A stretch of DNA of 64,000 nucleotides. Source: an uncultured Saprospiraceae bacterium. Lineage in GTDB: Bacteria; Bacteroidota; Bacteroidia; Chitinophagales; Saprospiraceae. This document shows, one piece after another, positions 54,985 to 62,971 of this stretch. Every line of letters starts with the position of its first letter. Position 1 is the stretch's first letter. The stretch spans positions 88,093 to 152,092 of the forward strand of contig CALLWB010000050.1 in assembly GCA_938016265.1 (NCBI GenBank). Reading direction: 5' to 3'. The position numbers were made by a program, and so were the translations under genes. The notes under the pieces are model-generated. The model had not been told where the DNA came from. It was given only the letters and a program-made list of their open reading frames with translations, and searched no databases.

Positions 54985-55349
54985 AGGGCTCGGATTTCGA
55001 TCAGGTCGAGCAGCATCGGAAGCGATAAGACACTTTGGGCAACTTGGTCTTGTGTCGCATGCTTCAGTCCATCCATTCGTTAACATTAGAAACCGCAGTG
55101 TACGTGAACCTTACGTCATCCACCTCTTTTTTTTGCAATGACCAACACCCGTTCAAAATATTGATCCAACTCTAGTAGTAGTTGGATAGAAATATACATT
55201 CTGGTTTAGTTATATTTGTTTTTATCCCATTCTTTTCTATCTTCGCAACAGTTTCGCTTTCTCCCTAGTAAGCTACAATTGAATGCCATTTGGTCTACCT
55301 CTCCTTATTGTAGTTTTAACCTTATTCCATATTAAAATTTTATTAAGAG
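54985..55349. other. Intergenic region between accC and the second S74 fibre gene
   Basis: No gene is supported. It contains an inverted repeat ATCCAACT / AGTTGGAT (55164-55187, 8-base loop) and a TAnnTTTG word (TATATTTG, 55211-55218) 131 bases before the fibre ATG, plausibly its promoter. A GTTG near 55181 lies too far upstream (26-base spacer) to be a standard -33 element. Confidence 0.5.
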
Positions 55350-57230
55350 ATGAAAAAGTTAATTTTCTCAATCATTCTGATTTTGGGATTTATCAATGTC
55401 TATGCACAAGGAGGTGTTGGTATTAATGATGATAGCACTGCACCAGACAATTCAGCTATGTTAGATGTTAAATCTACGGATAAAGGACTTCTCACGCCGC
55501 GAATGACTGAAACACAGCGCAATGCTATTGCTTCACCAGCAACAGGTTTATTGATTTATCAAACAGATACTACACCTGGGTTTTATTATTATGACGGGAC
55601 TGCTTGGTCTCCCCTTGCTCCCTCAGGAGGTGGAGGAGATTGGGAAACAAATGGCAATGACACCTATAATACAAATACAGGCAATGTAGGTATTGGAACG
55701 ACTACTCCTAATGGGGCACAATTGAATGTGCATGGTTCTGGAGCAGTAGCGAGTACTCAAAATTTTGTTTTTAGAGGGTATGTTTATGATTCAGCAGGTT
55801 CATTCACAGGAGCTAGTGATGGATCATCAGGTATTTCAACTTTAAATATACCAATAGACATTGCCAATAATGCCACAAGTATAAGTTTAGCTATTAATTT
55901 AGGAGGGGATATAGATGGAGGTTTTGGTTACCCAACAAGTATTTCTGCCGACTTGCAAGGTGCTAATGTAGGCACAGGACTTACTAGTACAGGAGCAGAT
56001 GCTTGTGGTGACCCTAACAACGGAGGAACTTATTCGGCGACTTCTGTTACTGTATTTGATGCAACAACTTTGGCAGCAGGACAAACAGCATTAAGTTTAT
56101 CTGCAGAAGATTTTGGTGGAAGTGGATTTGGTACTTCTTATTGTGGTTTTGTTGGAGTTTGGATAGAATATGTCTTTACTTATACTGTTATGTTTATAGA
56201 ACCTGCAGTAGCCCTAGAAAACGGTAGATTACAATTGACTGATTTTGCTGGTAATGGCAATACAAGCTTGTTTATCGATGATCGTGGAGATGTACAATTC
56301 GCTTCAGGTACAGGTCCATTGACGGTACGTAATCTTGATGGTTCTATTAAAATGCAAAACTACATAGAACAGTCTATCACAATTGGTGGCCAACCTTGGG
56401 ACGTCACAAATCCTACTATTTTAAACGGAGCAAAACAAGCTATACTTGAAGTAAGAGGAGGAACAAACCGTCCCTTATATGGTGGCAATATCCGTGAATA
56501 TGATAGCACAGGAGTTACAAGAATAATTAATAATGCGCATACTAATCTACTTGATTTATTTGGCATTCATGCGGATTATAATATAGCTGGAGGAAACTTT
56601 TTTGCACACTCAGATGCTCGTATCAAAAATGTGCTGGGACGTTCCGTACACTCTGAAGATTTGGCGTTGTTGAATACCATTCAAGTAACGGATTACAAAT
56701 ACATTGATACTAAAGCAAAAGGAGAAGGTGTGGTCAAAAAAGTAATCGCGCAAGAATTAAGGGAAACTTATCCAGAAGCGGTGACCTTTACTTCACGTGT
56801 TATTCCAAGTATTTATAAGCACAGCGATATAGAGGATGGTTGGATTAATATAGCAAGTTCCGACCTCAAGATAGGCGATATAATAGAATATTATACCATA
56901 AAAGGAGACATAGAAAAAAGACATACTACAGCAATAGTAGCACTAGAAAAAAATCGCTTTAGAATAGCAAACGAAGCAAATGAAGAAAATGCCTTTATCT
57001 ATGGAAAAAATGTTAATGATTTTCATGTGGTCGACTATGATGCGTTGACTACGTTGAATGTATCCGCCACACAGGCATTGCTAAAACGGGTAGAGACGTT
57101 GGAAAAAGAACTTGAATACTCGCACAAACAAAATGCAATGCTCCAAGCTCAAGCAGCAGAGGTCAGTTCACTCAAAGCTCAAATGGCTGAAATAAAAGAG
57201 ATGTTGGAAATGACAAGTTCTAACAAATAA
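55350..57230 (+). CDS. Tail-fibre-like surface protein with Peptidase_S74 domain
   Basis: The 626-residue protein has a signal peptide (1-20, ending VYAQ). The N-terminal module [25 protein letters not shown] is common in Bacteroidota fibre-like proteins. The beta-rich middle includes [21 protein letters not shown] and a unique region around a Cys-containing strand set (about 150-290). The C-terminal S74 chaperone domain has S421-D in [13 protein letters not shown], and a coiled coil runs at about 585-624. S74 domains assemble trimers and then autocleave before the Ser. The T9SS partner gene follows 31 bases downstream, so the two probably form an operon. Confidence 0.85.
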   Translation: MKKLIFSIILILGFINVYAQGGVGINDDSTAPDNSAMLDVKSTDKGLLTPRMTETQRNAIASPATGLLIYQTDTTPGFYYYDGTAWSPLAPSGGGGDWETNGNDTYNTNTGNVGIGTTTPNGAQLNVHGSGAVASTQNFVFRGYVYDSAGSFTGASDGSSGISTLNIPIDIANNATSISLAINLGGDIDGGFGYPTSISADLQGANVGTGLTSTGADACGDPNNGGTYSATSVTVFDATTLAAGQTALSLSAEDFGGSGFGTSYCGFVGVWIEYVFTYTVMFIEPAVALENGRLQLTDFAGNGNTSLFIDDRGDVQFASGTGPLTVRNLDGSIKMQNYIEQSITIGGQPWDVTNPTILNGAKQAILEVRGGTNRPLYGGNIREYDSTGVTRIINNAHTNLLDLFGIHADYNIAGGNFFAHSDARIKNVLGRSVHSEDLALLNTIQVTDYKYIDTKAKGEGVVKKVIAQELRETYPEAVTFTSRVIPSIYKHSDIEDGWINIASSDLKIGDIIEYYTIKGDIEKRHTTAIVALEKNRFRIANEANEENAFIYGKNVNDFHVVDYDALTTLNVSATQALLKRVETLEKELEYSHKQNAMLQAQAAEVSSLKAQMAEIKEMLEMTSSNK

Positions 57231-57261
57231 TCGTTATCGAGAAATAGTTTAAATATTGATT

Positions 57262-58728
57262 ATGAATTGGAAAAAAGAAATAAGGTATTGGGCTGTTTTA
57301 TTGTTGCCCAGCATTGGATATGCACAAGGAAGTATCACCAATTCCAATGCCAACATCGTTGTCAATTCTACTGCACGAATAGTGGTAGTAGAAGGAGCTG
57401 TGACCAATCAAAACACTTCTACTATTGCCAATAATGGAACTATCTTTTTGGATGGCAACTGGACCCAAACGGAAACCAGCACATACACAGGAGTAGGTAA
57501 GATAGAATTCGGTGGCGCTGTAAACCAGTCGATTACAAGTGCCACCCCTATGGTTGTATCTAATTTAAGCGTAAACAACAACAATAAATTAGTTTTGGCT
57601 GCTCCTATTACAGTAGCTACCGCCGTAGATTTGAATACAAATGGAAATATTGAGTTAGGAAACAACAATTTAACCTTGACGAGTGGTGCTGCAATCAATA
57701 ACTATGATGCTTCTAATTATATCATTACGGATGGCACAGGAACTTTGATACAAACAGTTGAGGCAACAGCAACCGTTTTTCCTATAGGTAACACAAGTTA
57801 CAATCCTGCTACACTAAACAACAATGGTACGACAGACGCATTTAGAGTCAGGGTACAAAACCAGATCTTGGAAGATGGGACTATTGGTACTCCATTTACG
57901 GAGGGAGTAATAGATAGAACTTGGTTGATAGAAGAAAGTGTCCTAGGTGGTTCCAATGTAGACCTGACCTTACAATGGGATGCCCCCCAAGAATTACCAA
58001 CTTTTGATCGTACTATAGCAGGTGTAGTTCACTATACAAATAATTCATGGAGTAAGCCTGCAACATTTATTCCTTCTACAAATGTTAGCGGCTCTACTTA
58101 TAGTATTAGTCGTAGTGGTATCAACAGTTTTTCCCCATTTGGGGTAGCAACTCAAAATGCAAACTTGCCAGTAGAATTGTTAGCATTCGATGCTAAACGT
58201 AACAACATAGACATTGTAGATTTAGTATGGACAACCGCTTCAGAAACAAACAATAAAGGTTTTTATATTGAACGAATGTTAGATACTGAAAATCAATTTT
58301 TTCCTATTGGTTGGGTAGATGGGAATGGAACAACCAATAGGAAGATATACTATAAATTTGAAGACAATAACTCTCATAATGGTATTAGTTATTATAGATT
58401 AGGCCAAGTGGATTTTGATGGAACTATCGCATATTCTATAATGCGAGCAGTAGAGGGACAGAAAACTATTGCTACTATGAATGTATTTCCTAATCCTACA
58501 GTAGATCAATTAAATATATTGTTATACAATATCAAAGAAGGAGATGCGGAACTAGCAATTTATGATTACAAAGGTCAACAAGTTTTTGCAAAACCATACC
58601 ATATACGGAACAACCAAGTTATACAATTGACAGATATCTTATACCTTTCGGCAGGGACTTATATAGTAGACATAAGAATGGATAATGGAGATCATTTTAG
58701 AAAAACTTTCTTTATTTCTGAATACTAA
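57262..58728 (+). CDS. Secreted T9SS type A protein, partner of the S74 fibre
   Basis: Translation is taken from the ATG giving MNWKKEIRYWAVLLLP (488 residues); the computed frame begins at TTG. A signal peptide ends GYAQ. The body is rich in Asn/Thr and short hydrophobic strands (NANIVVNSTARIVVVEGAV), which suggests a right-handed beta-helix in the first 250 residues. The C-terminal type A sorting domain starts near MNVFPNPTVDQLNILL. No enzyme motif is recognised; adhesion or surface structure is likely. It is 31 bases from the fibre gene. Confidence 0.8.
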   Translation: MNWKKEIRYWAVLLLPSIGYAQGSITNSNANIVVNSTARIVVVEGAVTNQNTSTIANNGTIFLDGNWTQTETSTYTGVGKIEFGGAVNQSITSATPMVVSNLSVNNNNKLVLAAPITVATAVDLNTNGNIELGNNNLTLTSGAAINNYDASNYIITDGTGTLIQTVEATATVFPIGNTSYNPATLNNNGTTDAFRVRVQNQILEDGTIGTPFTEGVIDRTWLIEESVLGGSNVDLTLQWDAPQELPTFDRTIAGVVHYTNNSWSKPATFIPSTNVSGSTYSISRSGINSFSPFGVATQNANLPVELLAFDAKRNNIDIVDLVWTTASETNNKGFYIERMLDTENQFFPIGWVDGNGTTNRKIYYKFEDNNSHNGISYYRLGQVDFDGTIAYSIMRAVEGQKTIATMNVFPNPTVDQLNILLYNIKEGDAELAIYDYKGQQVFAKPYHIRNNQVIQLTDILYLSAGTYIVDIRMDNGDHFRKTFFISEY

Positions 58729-58802
58729 ATGGAGTGGCGGATATTTCATCCCTTTAGGGTTTTCTGGGTCCTGCTACCTGTGCCGGCTCAGCCTATACCT
58801 TC

Positions 58803-58835
58803 AGGTTTGCGTTAGCAAAACGGAGCCCTCTATTC
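58803..58835. repeat. GTTAGCAAAACGGAGCCC-type intergenic repeat unit, copy 2
   Basis: The gap contains TTGCGTTAGCAAAACGGAG, which resembles GGTTAGCAAAATGAGTCCC at 27072-27090, also in a gap between convergent gene ends. Both form short hairpins around TTAG. This suggests a dispersed element. Confidence 0.35.
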
Positions 58836-58836
58836 C

Positions 58837-59388
58837 TTAGAATTTCATACTTTGCACCATCGTAATAAACAATAAGCCCATTTTCATATGGGGAGAAAGA
58901 TCATTGGTATCATCATTTATGGTCCATTCTCTAGGGTCCCCTTCCCAATCCTGATAGATATAAAACGTGCCATAGGATCGACTTTTCATTAGCCATTCAT
59001 GGTCAGCGTTACCCCATTTGGGTTTGAGTTCTATTGACTTATCATTATCGGTGAGTCGCCATTCTCGGAGGCTGTTTGGCCAAATGGTGCGTGCAGTGAT
59101 TAGCGTACCGTCATTGCCGCGGATTTCCCAGTTGGTCGGATCGTCTTTCCACTTTAGGCGGATGGTGCCGGAGGTCTCTTCATTGATCTCGTAGCGCCAC
59201 TCTGAGTAGTTCCCTTCCCAAGTTACCCCAAGCAGGCCTTCGTAGTCTTCTACAAAAATTCGCCATTGTGAAAACTCATTGCTCCACACAGTGCCTAGTC
59301 CAACGAATTGCTGCGCCATACCTGACATACAGGTACTCAACATAATTATCACTGTAACACCAAACTTTAGGAATGCCTTCATTTTCAT
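58837..59388 (-). CDS. Secreted protein with six W-x6-W repeats of about 22.5 residues
   Basis: The ATG giving MKMKAFLKFGVTVIIML (183 residues) starts a signal peptide ending GMAQ; the computed frame begins 12 codons upstream at TTG. The mature protein consists of six repeats with Trp at 35, 57, 80, 103, 125 and 148 and a second Trp exactly seven residues later at 42, 64, 87, 110, 132 and 155. The pattern around the second Trp is EWR or near it. I know no named family for this pattern. A beta-hairpin solenoid or small propeller-like fold is possible. It is monocistronic and convergent with the T9SS gene. Confidence 0.7.
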   Translation of the reverse strand: MKMKAFLKFGVTVIIMLSTCMSGMAQQFVGLGTVWSNEFSQWRIFVEDYEGLLGVTWEGNYSEWRYEINEETSGTIRLKWKDDPTNWEIRGNDGTLITARTIWPNSLREWRLTDNDKSIELKPKWGNADHEWLMKSRSYGTFYIYQDWEGDPREWTINDDTNDLSPHMKMGLLFITMVQSMKF

Positions 59389-59451
59389 ATTGTTTCCATT
59401 CGTGGAATTGCACGTTCCATTCAAACTAGGAGCAGAACGTTGATCACTGCT

Positions 59452-59494
59452 AAAAATACAAAAAGCGTTCCCATTATTAAAACAGAAACGCTTT
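59452..59494 (-). terminator. Intrinsic terminator of the DUF3127 gene
   Basis: On the minus strand AAAGCGTT (59487-59494 arm) pairs with AACGCTTT (59462-59469 arm), followed by TTTTTGTATTTTT. It lies 43 bases after the DUF3127 stop and upstream of the W-repeat gene. Confidence 0.8.
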
Positions 59495-59537
59495 CACCAA
59501 AATTGGTCTATTCTTATGGAGATTTACCTTCTAGTTC

Positions 59538-59930
59538 CTAGAAAGGTAGATCGTCTGTAATTTCATTCATTGGCTCATCTGTTGAACTAGGGAAAGCTGT
59601 TTCGTCTAGTCCTGAGGCCGGAGCAACTTGCTGCTGATTGTTGCCTGCAGCAGGAGCTTCAATTCTCCATGCATCCAAGTTGGTAAAATACATAACCTCT
59701 CCTTTTGGATTAGTATATTCTCTACCTTTCAGGTTGAAGGATACTTTAACAACATCATTTTCATTCACTGGATCCAATGCCGCACAACGATCTTGTGTCA
59801 TTTGAAATTTAATGAATTGTGGATAGGCACCGTCTTCAATTTCGAGTACGAAGTCCCTCTTTTGGAATCGGTCGCTTACTTTGACAGTTTCAAATTTTTT
59901 GTATAGTTTTCCTGTAACGTCGAATGCCAT
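59538..59930 (-). CDS. DUF3127 protein with SSB-like acidic tail
   Basis: The 130-residue protein has a compact beta domain of OB-fold type (about 1-90: FDVTGKLYKKFETVKVSDRFQKRDFVLEIEDG, FIKFQMTQDRCAALD) characteristic of DUF3127. A Gln/Ala-rich linker follows, and the last residues EITDDLPF resemble the acidic tail with a Pro-Phe end by which bacterial single-stranded DNA-binding proteins recruit repair and replication partners. It may therefore bind single-stranded DNA. A TAACTTTG -7 box lies 81 bases upstream. Confidence 0.8.
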   Translation of the reverse strand: MAFDVTGKLYKKFETVKVSDRFQKRDFVLEIEDGAYPQFIKFQMTQDRCAALDPVNENDVVKVSFNLKGREYTNPKGEVMYFTNLDAWRIEAPAAGNNQQQVAPASGLDETAFPSSTDEPMNEITDDLPF

Positions 59931-60252
59931 TTTTGTTTGATTATTAAGTTATTAAGTCTATTTGGTTTTTGACATACTAGTGTCTCTTACCTTCAAATAG
60001 TTTCGAAGCACAAAGTTACAAAATTGGCCTGAATTAAATAAGGTCACCCATAAAATAGTTCTACAATTAATTGGAATAATTTGCTACTTCATTTGCTGCA
60101 CTGCATTTGCGAGAGGATGCTCTTTAAGAAATGCTTTTGTAGCCGTTTTCATTTTTCAAAAACTTATTGGGTATAACAAGAAGTTCAGAAAGATGGGAAT
60201 ACCAATTTTCTGTTCCAATTAAAATAGGGAGGGGAAACTATGTGGGGCGGGC
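59931..60252. other. Intergenic region containing the DUF3127 promoter
   Basis: This 322-base gap separates two minus-strand genes. It holds the TAACTTTG box (minus strand, 60011-60018), matching TAnnTTTG. No gene, hairpin terminator or repeat is clear in the rest. Confidence 0.5.
60011..60018 (-). promoter_or_regulatory. Predicted -7 box (TAACTTTG) of the DUF3127 gene
   Basis: An exact TAnnTTTG match on the minus strand, 81 bases from the start codon. No convincing -33 element is visible. Confidence 0.45.
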
Positions 60253-60609
60253 TTACAATTTGTAAATATCCGTAGGCGTATTACAAATGATTGCTTTCTT
60301 TCCTTTTATGGCGATGGCTGATTTCAGCAACTGCGGATTTCTGATTAAAATATTCAACCAGTCTTCATCATCAAACTCTCGTCCTCTAATGTTTGCTTGG
60401 TAATAGGGATCTGCTTTGTTCAACATTTCTTTTGGATGGACACCAAGCATGTTGATGATCCCTCTAAATTGTGTGGTGGTTGCCGGATTCGTATCAAAAG
60501 CCATTGACCGAACGTGTTTTGTCATGGATTGAGCATGGGCGACCGTTTTTCTGTCAGCACTAGAATCTGGATTATAGATAATCAAGATTTCGTTATCATG
60601 AACTCTCAT
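60253..60609 (-). CDS. ArsC/Spx-fold protein lacking the catalytic cysteine
   Basis: The 118-residue protein follows the ArsC/Spx thioredoxin-like layout: a first strand ILIIYNPDSSADRKTVAHA, where family members have NP-x-C-S followed by a basic residue, then a middle helical part with MLGVHPKEMLNKADPYY. A conserved-looking LLKSAIAIKGKKAIICNTP corresponds to the P-x-L-x-x-R-P-I strand. The Cys of the active loop is Ser (S17 or S18), so arsenate reduction or disulphide sensing by that residue is not possible. It may be a binding or regulatory relative. It is transcribed away from phenylalanine hydroxylase. Confidence 0.75.
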   Translation of the reverse strand: MRVHDNEILIIYNPDSSADRKTVAHAQSMTKHVRSMAFDTNPATTTQFRGIINMLGVHPKEMLNKADPYYQANIRGREFDDEDWLNILIRNPQLLKSAIAIKGKKAIICNTPTDIYKL

Positions 60610-60788
60610 AAGCAGAAATTTTAGTGTACAAATCAGAACAAAACCAATGGAAACAAATACTTTAATAGGTTAATATAATACATTAATTACACAAATTTCA
60701 TATTCACCGATTTTAAATGTGACACTGTATTAGATTACAGAACGCCTATTACTCCCTTCTGTTAGCGCAGCGATCTCAAAAAAAACCT

Positions 60789-60796
60789 TATATTTG
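60789..60796 (+). promoter_or_regulatory. Predicted -7 box (TATATTTG) of the phenylalanine hydroxylase gene
   Basis: An exact TAnnTTTG match ends 33 bases before the GTG start at 60830. GTTA upstream (24-base spacer) is a poor -33 candidate. Confidence 0.5.
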
Positions 60797-60829
60797 CCCC
60801 CTTATTTTGCTAACAAAAAATACCGTTTC

Positions 60830-61576
60830 GTGATTCAGGAATATGACAAGTATACAGAGGAAGACTTCAAGGTTTGGGGGCTTCTATTCAATGAACAGAT
60901 GCAGCAGTTGCCCAGGATTGCATCAAAGGCCTACCTTCGTGGCTTACGCAAAGTAAAATTTGAAGAAGCGAGAATTCCAGAATTCAATACCGTCAATGAA
61001 TTGCTACAAGCCGAAACAGGATGGAAGATACACGTTGTTCCTGGCATCATTGACAACATGCCATTTTTCAAGCACCTTTCCAATAAAGAATTTCCCGCTA
61101 CGACCTGGTTGCGAAAAATGAGTCAACTCAAGTATATTCAGGAGCCAGACATGTTCCATGATGTGTTTGGCCATGTGCCCTTGCTGAGTGATCCTTATTT
61201 TTGTGAATACCTGAAGGGATTGAGCGAGATTGCGCTTGACTACATCGAAGATAAAAACGTGCTGGAATTGATGGCCAGAATTTACTGGTTTACCGTTGAG
61301 TTTGGGCTGATAAAGGAAGACGGGCAAATTAAGATTTATGGAGCGGGATTGATCTCTTCTCCTGGAGAATCCTTGTTTAGTTTGAGCACTGCTGACTTGC
61401 ACCAACCGTTTGATGTAGGGACGATTCTGGCAACTTCTTATTTTAATGACCGGTATCAGATACAATATTTTGTGGCGGAATCTTATGAGCAAATGTACCA
61501 CAGCCTGCCAGCAATAAGAGAAGAAGTGGAGCGTTATGTAAGTGAGCAAATCGAGGTAAAACCCGCTTATGCTTAG
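60830..61576 (+). CDS. phhA: Phenylalanine 4-monooxygenase (phenylalanine hydroxylase)
   Basis: The best start is a GTG at 60830 (249 residues, MIQEYDKYTEED when initiated); the computed TTG at 60794 lies inside the predicted promoter. The iron-binding motif FHDVFGHVPLL (two His ligands) and the downstream Glu in WFTVEFGLI are those of aromatic amino acid hydroxylases. Other hallmarks are AYLRGLRKVKF and FPATTWLRKMSQLKYIQEPDMF. It converts Phe to Tyr with a pterin cofactor. It appears single-gene; no pterin dehydratase is beside it. Confidence 0.93.
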   Translation: MIQEYDKYTEEDFKVWGLLFNEQMQQLPRIASKAYLRGLRKVKFEEARIPEFNTVNELLQAETGWKIHVVPGIIDNMPFFKHLSNKEFPATTWLRKMSQLKYIQEPDMFHDVFGHVPLLSDPYFCEYLKGLSEIALDYIEDKNVLELMARIYWFTVEFGLIKEDGQIKIYGAGLISSPGESLFSLSTADLHQPFDVGTILATSYFNDRYQIQYFVAESYEQMYHSLPAIREEVERYVSEQIEVKPAYA

Positions 61577-61604
61577 TAAACACTAAACAACTACAAAAAT
61601 AAAA

Positions 61605-61629
61605 AGCGATCTCGTGGTCGGAGATCGCT
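61605..61629 (-). terminator. Hairpin oriented as a minus-strand terminator
   Basis: A perfect 9-bp stem (AGCGATCTC / GAGATCGCT) with a 7-base loop is preceded on the plus strand by AAAATAAAAA, so the T-tract exists only for minus-strand transcription. No minus-strand gene lies to the right. On the plus strand it follows the hydroxylase stop by 28 bases. Confidence 0.6.
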
Positions 61630-61727
61630 CAGCTCGTTGATATAAAATTGCGTTATAACCCTTTTAACTAACCTTAAGTAACAACGAGATTAATTTGATA
61701 CGATTCAAAAACTATACCAAATTGTAT

Positions 61728-62246
61728 ATGTCTATAAACGCGATTAAGCAAATATTGTTGTCTATTACTGTGATATTTTTTCTGGCTTCGTGCAATTCTA
61801 CAAAAAAAATAGCCTCCAATAATCCGCGAGAGACGACTTCCTATAGCACAACACCCAACAGTTCCATTCGAACTAACGTAGAAAGTTTTAGCAAAACATG
61901 CAAAGGTACCCGCTACAAATATGCAGGAAAAGACAAAAATGGGTTCGACTGTTCCGGTTTCACTTCTTATGTTTTTAAGAAATACAATGTCAATTTGTCA
62001 TCCAGCTCCAGCGCGCAAGCACAACAGGGCCGAAAAATTCCTGTAAATCAATCAAAAAAAGGAGATCTAATATTTTTTGGGACGGCAGGCAAAGTCTCCC
62101 ATGTTGCTATTGTTCTTTCTAATACGGGAGAAGGTATTACCGTTATTCATAGCACCTCTTCCAAGGGAGTAATCGTTCAAAACGTATCAAAATCTTCTTA
62201 TTGGAAACCACGGATCCTTTTTGCCAGAGATGTCATTTCCAGATAA
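61728..62246 (+). CDS. NlpC/P60 family lipoprotein (cell-wall endopeptidase)
   Basis: The ATG giving MSINAIKQILLSITVI (172 residues) precedes a lipoprotein signal ending FFLASC, with C22 lipidated; the computed frame begins at TTG. After a Ser/Thr linker, the NlpC/P60 domain (about 50-170) shows the catalytic Cys in NGFDCSGFTSYVF, His in GKVSHVAIVL and a third polar residue in VIHSTSSKGV. Such enzymes cut gamma-D-Glu-diamino acid bonds in peptidoglycan, here from the outer-membrane inner leaflet. It precedes adk with no shared promoter. Confidence 0.9.
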   Translation: MSINAIKQILLSITVIFFLASCNSTKKIASNNPRETTSYSTTPNSSIRTNVESFSKTCKGTRYKYAGKDKNGFDCSGFTSYVFKKYNVNLSSSSSAQAQQGRKIPVNQSKKGDLIFFGTAGKVSHVAIVLSNTGEGITVIHSTSSKGVIVQNVSKSSYWKPRILFARDVISR

Positions 62247-62257
62247 TAGGAACTTAG

Positions 62258-62289
62258 CTTGTTCTTTAATCCCATTAAACGTATCTTTG
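62258..62289 (+). promoter_or_regulatory. Predicted adk promoter of Bacteroidota type
   Basis: CTTG (62258-62261) and TATCTTTG (62282-62289) form a -33/-7 pair with a 20-base spacer, 26 bases before the adk ATG. This is the best match to the consensus in the window. Confidence 0.7.
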
Positions 62290-62315
62290 CAGCTTAAATT
62301 TTAATTATTAGACCT

Positions 62316-62897
62316 ATGTTAAATATAATTCTTTTTGGCCCTCCGGGCTCCGGAAAAGGTACGCAAGCTGCCCAATTACTAGAAAAATACAACTTACTCC
62401 ACATCTCCACCGGAGATTTATTCCGATATGAGATAAAAAATAAAACCGAACTTGGACTTAAAGCAATGGAATATGCCGATAAGGGTGAACTAGTCCCGGA
62501 TGAAGTTACTATTGGAATGCTACGAAATAAAGTAGACGCAAACCCTGATGTAGAAGGCTATATTTTTGACGGATTTCCTAGAAATGTTAATCAGGCAAGT
62601 GCACTAGATAAAATCCTTGCAAGCAGGAAGGAAGAAGTTACCATTCTGCTAGAACTTGTTGTTCCGGATGAAGAGGTGACAAAACGTCTTATCCTAAGAG
62701 CAGAAACTTCAGGCAGACCTGACGATGCAGACGAAAAAATAATAGCGAACAGACTCGTTGTTTATAAATCTGAAACGGTCCCTGTTGCTGAATATTACAC
62801 AAAAGCCAACAAAGCAATCAAAGTAGACGGTGTAGGAAGCATTGATGAAGTGTTTGCCCGACTCTGCAATGAAGTTGATAGCACGGTTGCTTGTTAA
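62316..62897 (+). CDS. adk: Adenylate kinase
   Basis: The 193-residue enzyme has the P-loop GPPGSGKGTQ, the AMP-binding HISTGDLFRYEIKNKT and GYIFDGFPRNVNQA, and RAETSGRPDDADEKIIANRL in the lid. The lid is short and has no zinc cysteines, so this is the short form common in Bacteroidota. It balances ATP, ADP and AMP. It is followed by a terminator and obg. Confidence 0.97.
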   Translation: MLNIILFGPPGSGKGTQAAQLLEKYNLLHISTGDLFRYEIKNKTELGLKAMEYADKGELVPDEVTIGMLRNKVDANPDVEGYIFDGFPRNVNQASALDKILASRKEEVTILLELVVPDEEVTKRLILRAETSGRPDDADEKIIANRLVVYKSETVPVAEYYTKANKAIKVDGVGSIDEVFARLCNEVDSTVAC

Positions 62898-62918
62898 TAC
62901 CAATTAGAAATAAATCGA

Positions 62919-62954
62919 AATGTCATCTCTATATTCCTGGAGATGACATTTTTT
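62919..62954 (+). terminator. Intrinsic terminator between adk and obg
   Basis: A perfect 11-bp stem (AATGTCATCTC / GAGATGACATT) with a 10-base loop runs directly into a T-tract, 21 bases after the adk stop and only 17 bases before the obg ATG. Confidence 0.9.
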
Positions 62955-62971
62955 GTTAAAAAATATCAGAA

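Noticed and set aside
61004..61549. A 181-residue minus-strand frame opposite phenylalanine hydroxylase
   Set aside because: The plus-strand frame carries the intact iron-binding and fold motifs; the reverse frame is compositional.
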